Virus record (IMG/VR): IMGVR_UViG_3300046534_001237
Location: 1 to 57,306 of that record
Origin: a virus
DNA length: 57,306 bases
Reading direction: 5' to 3' (one strand)
In this document: positions 1 to 7,477 of the stretch, piece by piece
How the letters are laid out: every line of letters begins with the position of its first letter
How positions within the stretch are numbered: position 1 is the first letter of the stretch
Notes under the pieces: generated by a model
The model's database searches: none
Told to the model about the DNA's origin: nothing
Seen by the model: only the letters and a program-made list of their open reading frames with translations
Made by a program: the position numbers and the translations under genes

Positions 1-353
1 ATAGCTCGCTGCTTCTTATCAATACTTCTGCTTTTAAACCATTTAAAATTGTCGATATGCTCCGCTACCAAATCAGAGTCAAATTCATGGTCCCAAAGGT
101 AATTCGATAATTGAATAGAATGGTTTGATATAAAAGCCCGTACCGGCATATTTATCTCGCTTAGGTCCATAGTTCGCGATCTTAATTTAGAATTTGTATA
201 TTCAAAAATCTGATAAAAAGTTCTCATCTTTAATAGCATTGGTGAAACTTCATTCATAAATCTAACTATTAAATTGCTGGTTTTAGCTTCAACTCTCCAG
301 CAGTGTATTAGTTGTAAGTCCCAGATTTCCTGCATTTCTTCGTTATCCATCAT
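1..353 (-). CDS. Hypothetical protein, 5' part (gene crosses the circular junction)
   Basis: This minus-strand frame starts at ATG 353 (or ATG 350) after the leader CCAAGGAAGT and is still open at base 1. Read on the circle it continues from 57179 to a TAA at 57089-57091, giving about 147 residues. The C-terminal half is basic (KKQRAIKQSEKRRRQG), which may mean nucleic-acid binding. I do not recognise the family. Its leader shares 16 identical bases with that of the next gene (351-366 and 687-702). The in-frame join is good evidence that the genome is circular or circularly permuted. Confidence 0.75.
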   Translation of the reverse strand, partial: MMDNEEMQEIWDLQLIHCWRVEAKTSNLIVRFMNEVSPMLLKMRTFYQIFEYTNSKLRSRTMDLSEINMPVRAFISNHSIQLSNYLWDHEFDSDLVAEHIDNFKWFKSRSIDKKQRA

Positions 354-371
354 ACTTCCTTGGTTGGGGTG

Positions 372-683
372 TTAGTGACCATAAGTTACATGACCAGCGT
401 CATCAATATGAACACTTTGGTTTTTTACGTTGCGCCTAAATGCCACACCGTCTCTAACACCGTCTAGCTGTTTTTGGTGGGCGGCTTCTAGCTTGACAGC
501 TTCTTTTTTTACTGCATCAATTTCAGCTTCTAGTGGGTGCGGTATGCAATCTTGCCCTGTTGCTAATCCATAATTTTCGTGGGCACCTTCAACCCAAGCA
601 GCAATATTGTCTATTTGTTGATCCGTTGCTTTAATGCCTGAATCTTCAAGTGCTTCGGCTATACATTCATTCCAGTAATTCAT
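372..683 (-). CDS. Conserved phage hypothetical protein
   Basis: About 103 residues beginning MNYWNECIAEALEDSG. I chose ATG 683 because AAGGAAG lies about 7 nt upstream; ATGs at 689 and 707 are too close to, or upstream of, that site. The N-terminal block, including the WVEGAHENYG segment and a C-I-P motif, resembles a small protein common in phages of Gram-negative bacteria whose function I do not know. The C-terminal half is probably helical. It lies directly upstream of the junction-crossing gene and is likely cotranscribed with it. Confidence 0.7.
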   Translation of the reverse strand: MNYWNECIAEALEDSGIKATDQQIDNIAAWVEGAHENYGLATGQDCIPHPLEAEIDAVKKEAVKLEAAHQKQLDGVRDGVAFRRNVKNQSVHIDDAGHVTYGH

Positions 684-709
684 AATCATACTTCCTTGGT
701 TGCTCAATC

Positions 710-744
710 AAATAAAAAGGAGACCCAGAACAAGCCTGAGTCTC
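710..744 (-). terminator. Rho-independent terminator after the Cro-like gene
   Basis: On the minus strand a 9-bp stem with one G-T pair (GAGACTCAG / CTGGGTCTC, 7-nt loop) is followed by CTTTTTATTT. It lies just past the end of the 787-1020 gene. Confidence 0.7.
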
Positions 745-754
745 AAACATCAAA

Positions 755-774
755 CGATAGGAGGAGGACTATCG
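755..774. promoter_or_regulatory. Inverted repeat with GATAG/CTATC arms, possible second operator
   Basis: CGATAG and CTATCG flank an 8-nt purine-rich centre just past the stop of the Cro-like gene. The arms match those of the operator-like palindrome at 1057-1070, although the spacing is 8 nt rather than 4. It could be a second repressor site or just an mRNA hairpin upstream of the terminator. Confidence 0.3.
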
Positions 775-786
775 CCTGGTTAAACT

Positions 787-1020
787 CTATTCACGATCAT
801 CGACATCACCAAAGACATCAGGTCGCAATCGGTGCCGGCTTACTCCAGTGGCTCGCTCGACGATTAGAACTAGGTCAGGTGGTAACTTCTTGTCACGGTT
901 AACCCATACACTCACTTGAGCTTGAGTCTTACCGACAAGGATTCCAAGCTTACCTTGGCTACCAGCAATGGACACTGCTTCTTGGAGCGCATCAAATTTA
1001 ATATTAGGGATCTTTTTCAT
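787..1020 (-). CDS. YdaS/Cro-like helix-turn-helix regulator
   Basis: 77 residues, the usual size for Cro/YdaS-type DNA-binding proteins. Residues about 10-45 (LQEAVSIAGSQGKLGILVG, then KTQAQVSVWVNRDKKLPP) have the helix-turn-helix layout of that family, with the recognition helix around QAQVSVWVN. The tail VERATGVSRHRLRPDVFG is also typical. It is divergent from the early operon, with an RBS-like AAGG before its ATG, a strong promoter (1050-1078) carrying a palindrome in the spacer, and a terminator behind it. It probably represses its own promoter and/or the rightward one. No integrase or CI partner is seen, so lysogeny is not supported. Confidence 0.8.
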   Translation of the reverse strand: MKKIPNIKFDALQEAVSIAGSQGKLGILVGKTQAQVSVWVNRDKKLPPDLVLIVERATGVSRHRLRPDVFGDVDDRE

Positions 1021-1049
1021 GATTACCTTGAAATTAATAAATTAAATGC

Positions 1050-1078
1050 TTTATACGATAGATTACTATCTATGTCAA
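1050..1078 (-). promoter_or_regulatory. Sigma70-type promoter of the Cro-like gene with operator in the spacer
   Basis: On the minus strand TTGACA (1073-1078) and TATAAA (1050-1055) are separated by exactly 17 nt. The spacer contains the palindrome GATAG-N4-CTATC (1057-1070). Expected start is near 1043, about 23 nt before the start codon. This placement suits autorepression. Confidence 0.75.
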
Positions 1079-1089
1079 AACAAAAGCTA

Positions 1090-1118
1090 TTGACAGTAAA
1101 AAGCAATTGATTTAATCT
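1090..1118 (+). promoter_or_regulatory. Rightward early promoter
   Basis: TTGACA (1090-1095), a 17-nt spacer and TAATCT (1113-1118), divergent from the regulator promoter with about 11 bp between the two -35 boxes. It is positioned to drive the recombination operon from about 1125. Confidence 0.65.
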
Positions 1119-1323
1119 TCGCTCACTTGTTACCTAAATGAGATGGAAAAGAAAGATGGATACTATTTACGGCAAAGCCCTCAGAACCGAAACATCCCTC
1201 ACTAAAGATTACCTCCGATGAAGATAAACAAATCTTTGTTGATGGCAATTCTATTCATCCTGGCGACTGCATTCGTGCATACCGCTTTTACTTATTTATA
1301 ACCAACCCGTAAGGAGCATCAAA
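1119..1323 (+). other. Early-operon leader with tiny overlapping reading frames
   Basis: No conventional gene fills this leader. There is a 21-27-codon frame (ATG 1138 or 1156, ending TGA 1219-1221) coupled through ATGA to a 27-codon hydrophobic frame (1218-1301). A third frame is open from 1142 to TAA 1311 and reads protein-like (ITSDEDKQIFVDGNSIHPGD) but has no start codon. It may be a short gene broken by an indel near the A-rich 1147-1154 stretch. Confidence 0.35.
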
Positions 1324-1500
1324 GTGGAAAAATACTACATCGAAGAATTTTTAAAAACTGGTGACGAAGGATTTATCAAGGCGATTATTGGCAGAAAAGG
1401 CCATGGTGCTTGCGTAGAAATTATTCAAGAAAATGTAACTCAAGCAGCTCAACTCGCTGTAAAAGTAATTAATGCGCTTAACAATAATTTAGATAAGTAA
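1324..1500 (+). CDS. Small hypothetical protein (58 aa, GTG start)
   Basis: GTG start 8 nt after TAAGGAG, ending TAA 1500. It reads as a compact helical protein (YYIEEFLKTGDEGFIKAIIG, then ACVEIIQENVTQAAQLAVKV). The leader AACCAACCCGTAAGGAG is nearly repeated before the next gene, which supports it as a translated cistron. Function unknown. Confidence 0.6.
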   Translation: MEKYYIEEFLKTGDEGFIKAIIGRKGHGACVEIIQENVTQAAQLAVKVINALNNNLDK

Positions 1501-1534
1501 TCTTAATTAACTAACCCGTAACGGAGAGTAATCA

Positions 1535-2497
1535 ATGAGTGGTCAATTAGATCATGTACAACCTCAACCAGCACAAGGCATGGCATCAGCCAATGCCGAA
1601 GCGAATAGAGCTGTTGCCGAGATCCAGTCAGCAATGACGATCGCTAAGCGCTTTCCTCGCAATGAGATCCAAGCTATCGAGAATATTAAAAATACTTTCG
1701 GGCGACGATCTTTAGCAGAGGTTAGCCAGTACCAGTATGCCAAAGGTGGCACATCGGTATCGGGACCATCTATCCGTAGTGCTGAAGCAATCGCCCAGCG
1801 ATGGGGAAATATTCAGTTTGGTTTTCGTGAGATATCTCGCGGGATCAATGATAAAGGTATTGGGTATTCTGAAATTGAAGCCTATGCCTGGGATATTGAA
1901 AGCAACACCAAACGACCCGCTATTTTTATCGTTCCACATTGGCGGGATAGTAGGCAAGGTGGCTATGAAATCAAAGATGAAAGGGAGATCTACGAGTTAA
2001 CCGCGAACATGGCTCAGAGGCGCGTTAGAGCATGCATCATGGCTGTTATTCCGGGTGATATTTTTGATGAAGCGATGATAGTTGCTGAACAAACCTTAAA
2101 AGCCAATGCTGATTTAACTGCTGAAGGTTTAAAGAAGTTAGCCGATACATTCAAAAATGAATTCGGCATTCCTAGATCAGACATTGAGGCTCGAATACAG
2201 CGAAAGCTCGAATCTATACAGCCTGGTCAAGTAGTCCAACTGAAGCGTATTTATCGAAGCCTGGTTGATGGTATGAGCGAGCCTGGTGATTGGTTCGGTG
2301 ATAAGCCCAGTGCTGCCACAGAAGAGGCAGAGTCAGCACCCGAGCAGGATATGTTTGAAACTAACTTCGAGGGCTGGTCGGAAAAAATCAAAGCTGGCAG
2401 TAAAACCGCCAAACAGATGATTGCATTTTTAAGCAAAAAAATGGAATTAACCGAAGATCAAAAAGCACGTCTCAATAATGTGAAGGTGGAAAAGTAA
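1535..2497 (+). CDS. Putative phage single-strand annealing/recombination protein
   Basis: 320 residues. ATG is preceded by CGGAG at 9-10 nt. The central part (about 65-180), with GGTSVSGPSIRSAEAIAQRW, the acidic EIEAYAWDIESNTKR stretch and NMAQRRVRACIMAVIPGD, resembles phage proteins found directly upstream of YqaJ-type exonucleases. I take those to be RecT-like annealing proteins. Here too it overlaps the YqaJ gene by one base (TAATG), implying a coupled recombinase-exonuclease pair that would resect and anneal phage DNA ends. The family assignment is by context and remembered similarity only. Confidence 0.55.
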   Translation: MSGQLDHVQPQPAQGMASANAEANRAVAEIQSAMTIAKRFPRNEIQAIENIKNTFGRRSLAEVSQYQYAKGGTSVSGPSIRSAEAIAQRWGNIQFGFREISRGINDKGIGYSEIEAYAWDIESNTKRPAIFIVPHWRDSRQGGYEIKDEREIYELTANMAQRRVRACIMAVIPGDIFDEAMIVAEQTLKANADLTAEGLKKLADTFKNEFGIPRSDIEARIQRKLESIQPGQVVQLKRIYRSLVDGMSEPGDWFGDKPSAATEEAESAPEQDMFETNFEGWSEKIKAGSKTAKQMIAFLSKKMELTEDQKARLNNVKVEK

Positions 2498-4359
2498 TGG
2501 AAATTTTGGACCTAGTTCCTGGTACCGACGCTTGGTTGTGCGCTCGTCTGAACCACAAGACCGCAAGTGAAGCTGCAGCGGTAATGGGTGAGTCAAAGCA
2601 CATGACTCGAAATCAATTACTGGCGCTTAAAAAAGGCTGGAAAAATAACCCGAATGACTCATTTAAGGAGCAGTTATTTGAAAAGGGCCATGAGTTTGAA
2701 GCTGCGGCCAGAGATCTTATTGAAGACCAAGAGTGCGAAGACTTTCCGCCCATTGTCGGTAGCGTCACAGTAGATGGTTTATTGCTTTTAGCTTCATTTG
2801 ACGGAATAAGTAATGTTACCAAAAAACGGATCAAGTCATTAATCTGGGAGCATAAAAGCCCAAATGAAGCTTTGATGGAAAACACTCTTAACGGAATGCT
2901 AACCGGTCAGCATTATTGGCAGTTAGAGCACCAGATGATCGTTGCTGGTACTGATGTTGTACTATTTACCGTGTCAAACGGCACCCTAAGCAAGAAGGTC
3001 GACTATCTCTATGAATCTGTACCACAGCGCCGAAAAGATTTAATGGATGCCTGGAAGCAATTTGACATAGATCTACCTGGCTATGTGCTTGAAGCCAGAC
3101 CAGAAAAGATCGAGTCTAAGCCTGTTGATAATTTCCCCATTGTTGAGTTTGGTATTACCGGTACCGCCATTGATTCTAATATTGAGAAGTGCCTGGAATT
3201 AGTTCGCGATCGTGCACAGCAAGAAATGTCGGTAATACTTGAATCTGATGAAGATTTTGCTCGTAAAGAAACTTTGAACAAAACTGTTAAAACAGCTCGC
3301 GCCGATCTAAAAGCTATTGTTAGCAATGTACTAACTAAGTTCGGTAGCTTGGATGCATTCAATAAATTTGCTGGTGACTATGATTCTGTTTTGCAGAAAA
3401 TGCAGAGTCATGGTGAGAAGCAGGTATTGGAAGCCAAGCAGGCTAAAAAGGATCAGATTGTAAAAAGTGCAGTCAAGAAAATAGACGCCCTTACCGACAT
3501 CATTAACGAAGAAGTATCGCCAATTAACTTCAAAAACCTGTTATCGGTGTCACCTGACTTCCATGGCGCAATGAAAGGCAAGCGTGATATCTCGAAGCTG
3601 ATTGATGCGGTCGATCAGGAGCTGGCGCGGGTAATGATCATCATAAACGCGCTGAGAGATACAGTCGTAACCAACCTGGCCACAATGCGAGAGCATGCCT
3701 CGGACCATAAGTTTCTTTTTACCGATATGAGCGAGCTGATCATAAAGGATAATGAGGCTTTGATTGCTATTGTTAAATTACGGATCTCTGATTACGAAGC
3801 TGAGCAGGATAAAAAGGCCGCGGCTTTAGTTGAGAAGGCTCGTATCGAAGTAGCAATGATCGATATTCACGAAGCTGGCTTAAAAACGGATGGATTAACC
3901 GCCAAAGAAATTAACGATAAGCATGCTGAACTTCAGAATACTGTTATTAATGAAGATATTTTTGGCGGCTCTGTTGCTTTGGCGAAAACCACGCTTGATG
4001 AAGCTCTAAAGAGTCTGGAACAGGCTTATCGCGATATCACTGCCACCAAGGAATTTGTAGCCGAGGAAGTTAAACCGGAAGAGGTTAATCTGGTATTGGA
4101 GCAAACAACCCAAGTAGCCTTTGTCGGTAAACATTCAGCTACTTTTAATGTTGATGACTTTTCGGGGCCATCCGATTTAATGGATCAATTAATGGATACT
4201 GAGGCTCCGGTAGCCGTAAGGGACGCTCCAAGATTAGCGACTCAGCTCAGAATTTGGTGCTTTGACAATAAAGTATCAGACTCTGGCATTAATGATCTGG
4301 TGGCTATTCTCAATAACCATGGTCACGATGACCTTCTCACTAACGATGTAAAAAACTAA
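2497..4359 (+). CDS. YqaJ/lambda-exonuclease-like nuclease with long C-terminal extension
   Basis: 620 residues. The first ~210 carry the YqaJ viral recombinase layout: GHEFE at 64-68, D102 in LLLASFDGI, E118-x-K120 in IWEHKSP and the helical YWQLEHQM at 140-147. This gives the D-ExK metal site of a PD-(D/E)XK 5'-3' exonuclease. Typical YqaJ proteins are around 200-350 residues. Here about 370 more follow, mostly charged helical or coiled-coil sequence (about 230-520) and an acidic tail. The start overlaps the stop of the annealing-protein gene. The extension may bind the partner protein or DNA; that is inference. Confidence 0.85.
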   Translation: MEILDLVPGTDAWLCARLNHKTASEAAAVMGESKHMTRNQLLALKKGWKNNPNDSFKEQLFEKGHEFEAAARDLIEDQECEDFPPIVGSVTVDGLLLLASFDGISNVTKKRIKSLIWEHKSPNEALMENTLNGMLTGQHYWQLEHQMIVAGTDVVLFTVSNGTLSKKVDYLYESVPQRRKDLMDAWKQFDIDLPGYVLEARPEKIESKPVDNFPIVEFGITGTAIDSNIEKCLELVRDRAQQEMSVILESDEDFARKETLNKTVKTARADLKAIVSNVLTKFGSLDAFNKFAGDYDSVLQKMQSHGEKQVLEAKQAKKDQIVKSAVKKIDALTDIINEEVSPINFKNLLSVSPDFHGAMKGKRDISKLIDAVDQELARVMIIINALRDTVVTNLATMREHASDHKFLFTDMSELIIKDNEALIAIVKLRISDYEAEQDKKAAALVEKARIEVAMIDIHEAGLKTDGLTAKEINDKHAELQNTVINEDIFGGSVALAKTTLDEALKSLEQAYRDITATKEFVAEEVKPEEVNLVLEQTTQVAFVGKHSATFNVDDFSGPSDLMDQLMDTEAPVAVRDAPRLATQLRIWCFDNKVSDSGINDLVAILNNHGHDDLLTNDVKN

Positions 4360-4371
4360 GAGTAAAATATT

Positions 4372-4659
4372 ATGCCTAAAAATACTGAAACCAAAACCAC
4401 CACGAAAGCCAAGCCAGTGCCCGGCGTTTCAATATCGCTTACTGATGAAGTTTTAGATAACTTTACAGAAGTTAAGCAGTTCCTTCTAAGGGTGGCACCA
4501 GGTATTCGTCCAACTAATGCCGATGTTGCTCGATACGCTTTTCACCTTGCTGCAGAAGCTTGCAACCTTCGGCCAGTTGCGGGTGGCTTTGAGAGCTCGA
4601 TAACAAGTATGGACCCGGTTACTTATAAAGTTATGTCAGAAGGCGTTATTGGGGATTAA
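4372..4659 (+). CDS. Small hypothetical protein
   Basis: 95 residues. The N-terminus is rich in K and T (TETKTTTKAKP), followed by a compact helical domain (VSISLTDEVLDNFTEVKQFL, then NADVARYAFHLAAEAC) that could be a ribbon-helix-helix or recombination accessory fold. It is the last gene before the terminator at 4671-4706, 12 nt after the nuclease gene, so it belongs to the recombination operon. Function unknown. Confidence 0.7.
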   Translation: MPKNTETKTTTKAKPVPGVSISLTDEVLDNFTEVKQFLLRVAPGIRPTNADVARYAFHLAAEACNLRPVAGGFESSITSMDPVTYKVMSEGVIGD

Positions 4660-4670
4660 AGTTAGATAAT

Positions 4671-4706
4671 CACCTGGTCGGCCGTATTGGTCGACCAAGT
4701 GTTTTT
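4671..4706 (+). terminator. Rho-independent terminator of the recombination operon
   Basis: A stem CAC-c-TGGTCG / CGACCA-a-GTG with one internal C/A mismatch is followed immediately by TTTTT. It ends just before the tRNA-like gene. Confidence 0.75.
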
Positions 4707-4709
4707 AGT

Positions 4710-4881
4710 AGTGGAGTGGCGGAAGTGGCAGACGCTAAAGTGATGCTCTTATAGACAGGTTGGTATTAGGTGTAACCGTAAAAGTAAAATTACATATTCA
4801 CCTCTGAGTAAACAGACCGAGAAGTCTCTCTAAACTAGTATTTAAACTCCTGTCGTGCAGGTTCGAATCCTGCCTCCACTA
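4710..4881 (+). tRNA. tRNA-Leu-like gene with a long insertion (intron-bearing or degenerate)
   Basis: Acceptor arms AGTGGAG (4710-4716) and CTCCACT (4874-4880) pair perfectly. The T arm GCAGG-TTCGAAT-CCTGC (4857-4873) is perfect. The D arm GCG..CGC (4719-4735) with GAAGTGGCAGA is of the Leu class, and A4881 is the discriminator Leu requires; CCA is not encoded. Between D and T arms lie about 120 nt where a Leu tRNA has roughly 31-35, so about 85 nt are extra. I could not find a convincing anticodon stem. The insert holds small hairpins (AGGTG 4768-4772 / CACCT 4799-4803; GGTT 4758-4761 / AACC 4774-4777). It is far smaller than usual bacterial group I introns, so it may be a pseudo-tRNA or a tRNA-like RNA. 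Confidence 0.6.
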
Positions 4882-4928
4882 CTAAACACATTACCCGAGT
4901 ATTTTTTAACCAACCAGAAGGAAGGATC

Positions 4929-5504
4929 ATGAACGAAGACAGCACGAATATTTTATTTTTCGACACCGAGACAACGGGAATACCAGACTGGAAAAAACCG
5001 TCTCACTTTAAAACCCAGCCGCATATTGTCCAGCTGGCAGTTATTTTGAGTGATGAAAATCGCGAAACTATCGGTGAGTTGAACGTCATTGTTCGACCCG
5101 ATGGATGGACTATCCCCCAAGAGACTATCGATGTTCACGGCATTACCAATGAGCAAGCAATGGACGAAGGTTTTGCTGAAATAGATGCGCTTCAAATGTT
5201 TATTGATCTGTATCAGCAATGCGGCCTTCGAGTGGCGCACAATACCACTTTCGATAATCGAATTATCCGAATAGCCTTGTTGCGCTATATGCGAGATTTA
5301 ATCGAAGATGATGAATGGAAGGCCCGAGACCTCTATTACTGCACCCTAATGAACTCTAAGAAGATCATGGGCGGCAAGAGTGGTCATACCTTACCCGAAG
5401 CACTGAAGCACTTCACTGGTGAAGAACTGGTGGATGCTCATAGCGCTATGGGCGATACTATTGGCTGTCAGAAATTGTACTACGGCATTCAAGACCAGGC
5501 TTAA
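4929..5504 (+). CDS. DnaQ-like 3'-5' exonuclease (DEDDh)
   Basis: 191 residues, the size of a stand-alone exonuclease domain. Exo I is FFDTETTG (D12, E14), Exo II is in AHNTTFDNRI, and the C-terminal DAHSAMGDT supplies the catalytic His and Asp of the DEDDh class. It would remove nucleotides from 3' ends as proofreader, recombination factor or host-DNA scavenger; no polymerase is encoded beside it. The start follows GAAGGAAGG at a good distance. Confidence 0.88.
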   Translation: MNEDSTNILFFDTETTGIPDWKKPSHFKTQPHIVQLAVILSDENRETIGELNVIVRPDGWTIPQETIDVHGITNEQAMDEGFAEIDALQMFIDLYQQCGLRVAHNTTFDNRIIRIALLRYMRDLIEDDEWKARDLYYCTLMNSKKIMGGKSGHTLPEALKHFTGEELVDAHSAMGDTIGCQKLYYGIQDQA

Positions 5505-5538
5505 TCTAGTTTATTAATTAAAAAATGGAGAAAAATGT

Positions 5539-5727
5539 ATGCTTATTTTAAGCAGAAATGTAAGCGAATCGATCGTTATTGGTGAAAATGTCACCATCAC
5601 GGTTCTTGCTGTTACCGGCAAGCAGGTTCGAATCGGTATTGAGGCGCCTAAAGATGTGCCTGTTAATCGCCAGGAGATCCATGATCGAATGGTGAAGGAC
5701 GGAAAAGTAATTAGTCTCGCTGATTAA
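5539..5727 (+). CDS. csrA: CsrA-family carbon storage regulator
   Basis: 62 residues aligning along nearly the whole length of bacterial Csr[21 protein letters not shown], then [13 protein letters not shown] and [10 protein letters not shown]4 and R44, key residues for RNA binding in E. coli CsrA, are both present, so it should still bind GGA motifs in mRNA leaders. RBS ATGGAG lies 10-12 nt upstream. In a phage it probably retunes host translation or stability of chosen mRNAs, or titrates host CsrA-binding RNAs. Confidence 0.93.
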   Translation: MLILSRNVSESIVIGENVTITVLAVTGKQVRIGIEAPKDVPVNRQEIHDRMVKDGKVISLAD

Positions 5728-5748
5728 CTAATTTTGGAGGTTATTAAA

Positions 5749-6003
5749 GTGAAAGAAGACCAACTTGAAAAAGCTAATAAACTAATCGCTCTTCGCAGAG
5801 CGATAGTTCGAGAGCTGAAAATATGGGAAGAAGACCTAACCAGTAAAAACAAACTTGGTTACCTCCAAGGGTGGAATAGAAATCACGCCACTGAATTAGA
5901 AACGAATGTATCAGATGGCGTTTTTGATGAATTTAGGTGTTCAGCAATGGATAATTTAAAGTTAAAGCTGGTAGCTATTGATTCTGAGTTTAACGAAATA
6001 TAA
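5749..6003 (+). CDS. Small hypothetical protein (GTG start)
   Basis: 84 residues. GTG 5749 is preferred over TTG 5734 because the Shine-Dalgarno TTGGAGG (5734-5740) sits where the longer start would be. The sequence is helical and charged (KANKLIALRRAIVRELKIW; tail MDNLKLKLVAIDSEFNEI). It is cotranscribed with csrA, 21 nt after it. No recognised family. Confidence 0.6.
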   Translation: MKEDQLEKANKLIALRRAIVRELKIWEEDLTSKNKLGYLQGWNRNHATELETNVSDGVFDEFRCSAMDNLKLKLVAIDSEFNEI

Positions 6004-6069
6004 TCCCATAACTAAAGCCAGTTCCCCTGATCTGGACTATCAAAATCAGCTGTAATTAAGGAGAGAATT

Positions 6070-6246
6070 GTGAGCAACGAACCATATCAACCCAAATACC
6101 TTGAAGTGAAGTTCGTCATTAACCCGAACCCTAGAGGCACTAGCACAAGGACTGATAATAGCGAGGCCGCTCAAAACCATAAGAAAGCCCTGGAAGCTTA
6201 TGAGGACCTTATGGAAGAAAAGAAACTAGACGAATGGTGGGACTAA
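6070..6246 (+). CDS. Small hypothetical protein (58 aa, GTG start)
   Basis: GTG start after TAAGGAGAG; stop TAA 6244-6246 overlaps the next ATG (TAATG). The sequence runs from PYQPKYLEVKFVINPNPRG to an acidic, helical end (EAYEDLMEEKKLDEWWD). The strong ribosome site and translational coupling support it. Function unknown. Confidence 0.6.
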   Translation: MSNEPYQPKYLEVKFVINPNPRGTSTRTDNSEAAQNHKKALEAYEDLMEEKKLDEWWD

Positions 6247-6371
6247 TGAATAACGACGAACTGTCTAAGCAGATTTTTATTCGCGCATTAAGAACAAAGT
6301 TAGTTGTATTTGCCATAGAGATAATCGCCGTTATTGCGTTTGTTGCTCATTGTACAATCGAGAATATGTAA
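6246..6371 (+). CDS. Short single-span membrane protein (41 aa)
   Basis: ATG 6246 overlaps the previous stop and its own TAA overlaps the ATG of the methyltransferase (6371). A charged start (MNNDELSKQ) precedes one hydrophobic helix (LVVFAIEIIAVIAFVAH). The coupling on both sides suggests it is translated. Role unknown. Confidence 0.5.
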   Translation: MNNDELSKQIFIRALRTKLVVFAIEIIAVIAFVAHCTIENM

Positions 6372-7477
6372 TGAACGTACTATCACTTTTTAACGGAATG
6401 TCATTCGGAAAAATGGCACTAGAAGCTTTAGATGTAAAAGTTCAAAAGTATTACAGCGCCGAAATTGATAAATACGCAAATCAGGCAACGCAGGCTCTAT
6501 TCCCTGGCACCATCCAATTAGGTGATATTACGGATTGGGAAAATTGGGATATAGATTGGGCTAACATCGATTTAGTTACTGGCGGGTTTCCCTGTCAAGC
6601 GTGGTCTATGGCCGGTAAGCAGTTAGGCGACAAAGACGAGCGAGGTATGCTGTTCTGGGTGATGCTAGATATTATGAAGCACGTTAAACATCACAACCCG
6701 AACGCTGATTTTTTGATTGAAAACGTCAAAATGAAGAAGGAGTTTGAGCAATATATTACAACTCACACTGAAAACGCGCTAGGGAAGGTGAACAAGATTT
6801 TAATCAATAGCGCGCTAGTATCTGCTCAGAATCGTAATAGATATTACTGGGCTAGCTTTGAAGTTGGACAGCCAGAAGATAAAGGAATTTTACTTAGGGA
6901 TATTATCGAGCCATTATGCCGCGATGTAAATTCTGATGGCTGGCACAAGTGGTGGTTAGAAAAGCAAGAATTTCAAATCAAAAAGAAATATTCAGCAATA
7001 TGCAATGATGGCTCAACAAATAAAGCCATCTGCATGACTGCTAGGCAATATGCTAGCTGGAACGGGAGTTTCCTTATTATGCAAAAACCTCGAGGTAATA
7101 ACCTAGGGGGGGAAAGGGCGATTGATGGTAAAACACCTTGCTTGAGTGCTAATTCATGGGAGCATAATAATCACTTAATGTTTAAATCTGCATCTGAAAG
7201 GGGGCGTGGTTTCGAAGTTAGAAAAGACGATAAAGCTAACTGCTTATTATCTGACGGGCATCAATCAAGATGGTTAGCTAATGATGGCGCCAAGTATCGA
7301 AAACTAACACCGCGCGAATGCTTTAGGCTTCAAACAGTACCAGAGCACCACATAGACACGCTATTAAGCGCGGGTATTAGCAACTCGCAACTCTATAAAA
7401 TGTGCGGTAACGGGTGGACGATGGAGGTTATAAAACATATTTTCAAATCAATGGTAGATGGTTTAATCAATGAATAG
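6371..7477 (+). CDS. DNA (cytosine-5) methyltransferase, Dcm-like, first copy
   Basis: 368 residues from ATG 6371, coupled by TAATG to the previous gene; an upstream in-frame TTG at 6350 is unlikely. Motif I is VLSLFNGMSFGKMAL, the catalytic loop GFPCQAWS has C75, then LIENVKM (motif VI), QNRNRYYW (motif VIII) and LTPRECFRLQ with MCGNGW (motifs IX-X). All motifs for transfer of a methyl group from SAM to cytosine C5 are present. It probably protects phage DNA from host restriction. No cognate restriction enzyme is adjacent. Confidence 0.92.
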   Translation: MNVLSLFNGMSFGKMALEALDVKVQKYYSAEIDKYANQATQALFPGTIQLGDITDWENWDIDWANIDLVTGGFPCQAWSMAGKQLGDKDERGMLFWVMLDIMKHVKHHNPNADFLIENVKMKKEFEQYITTHTENALGKVNKILINSALVSAQNRNRYYWASFEVGQPEDKGILLRDIIEPLCRDVNSDGWHKWWLEKQEFQIKKKYSAICNDGSTNKAICMTARQYASWNGSFLIMQKPRGNNLGGERAIDGKTPCLSANSWEHNNHLMFKSASERGRGFEVRKDDKANCLLSDGHQSRWLANDGAKYRKLTPRECFRLQTVPEHHIDTLLSAGISNSQLYKMCGNGWTMEVIKHIFKSMVDGLINE

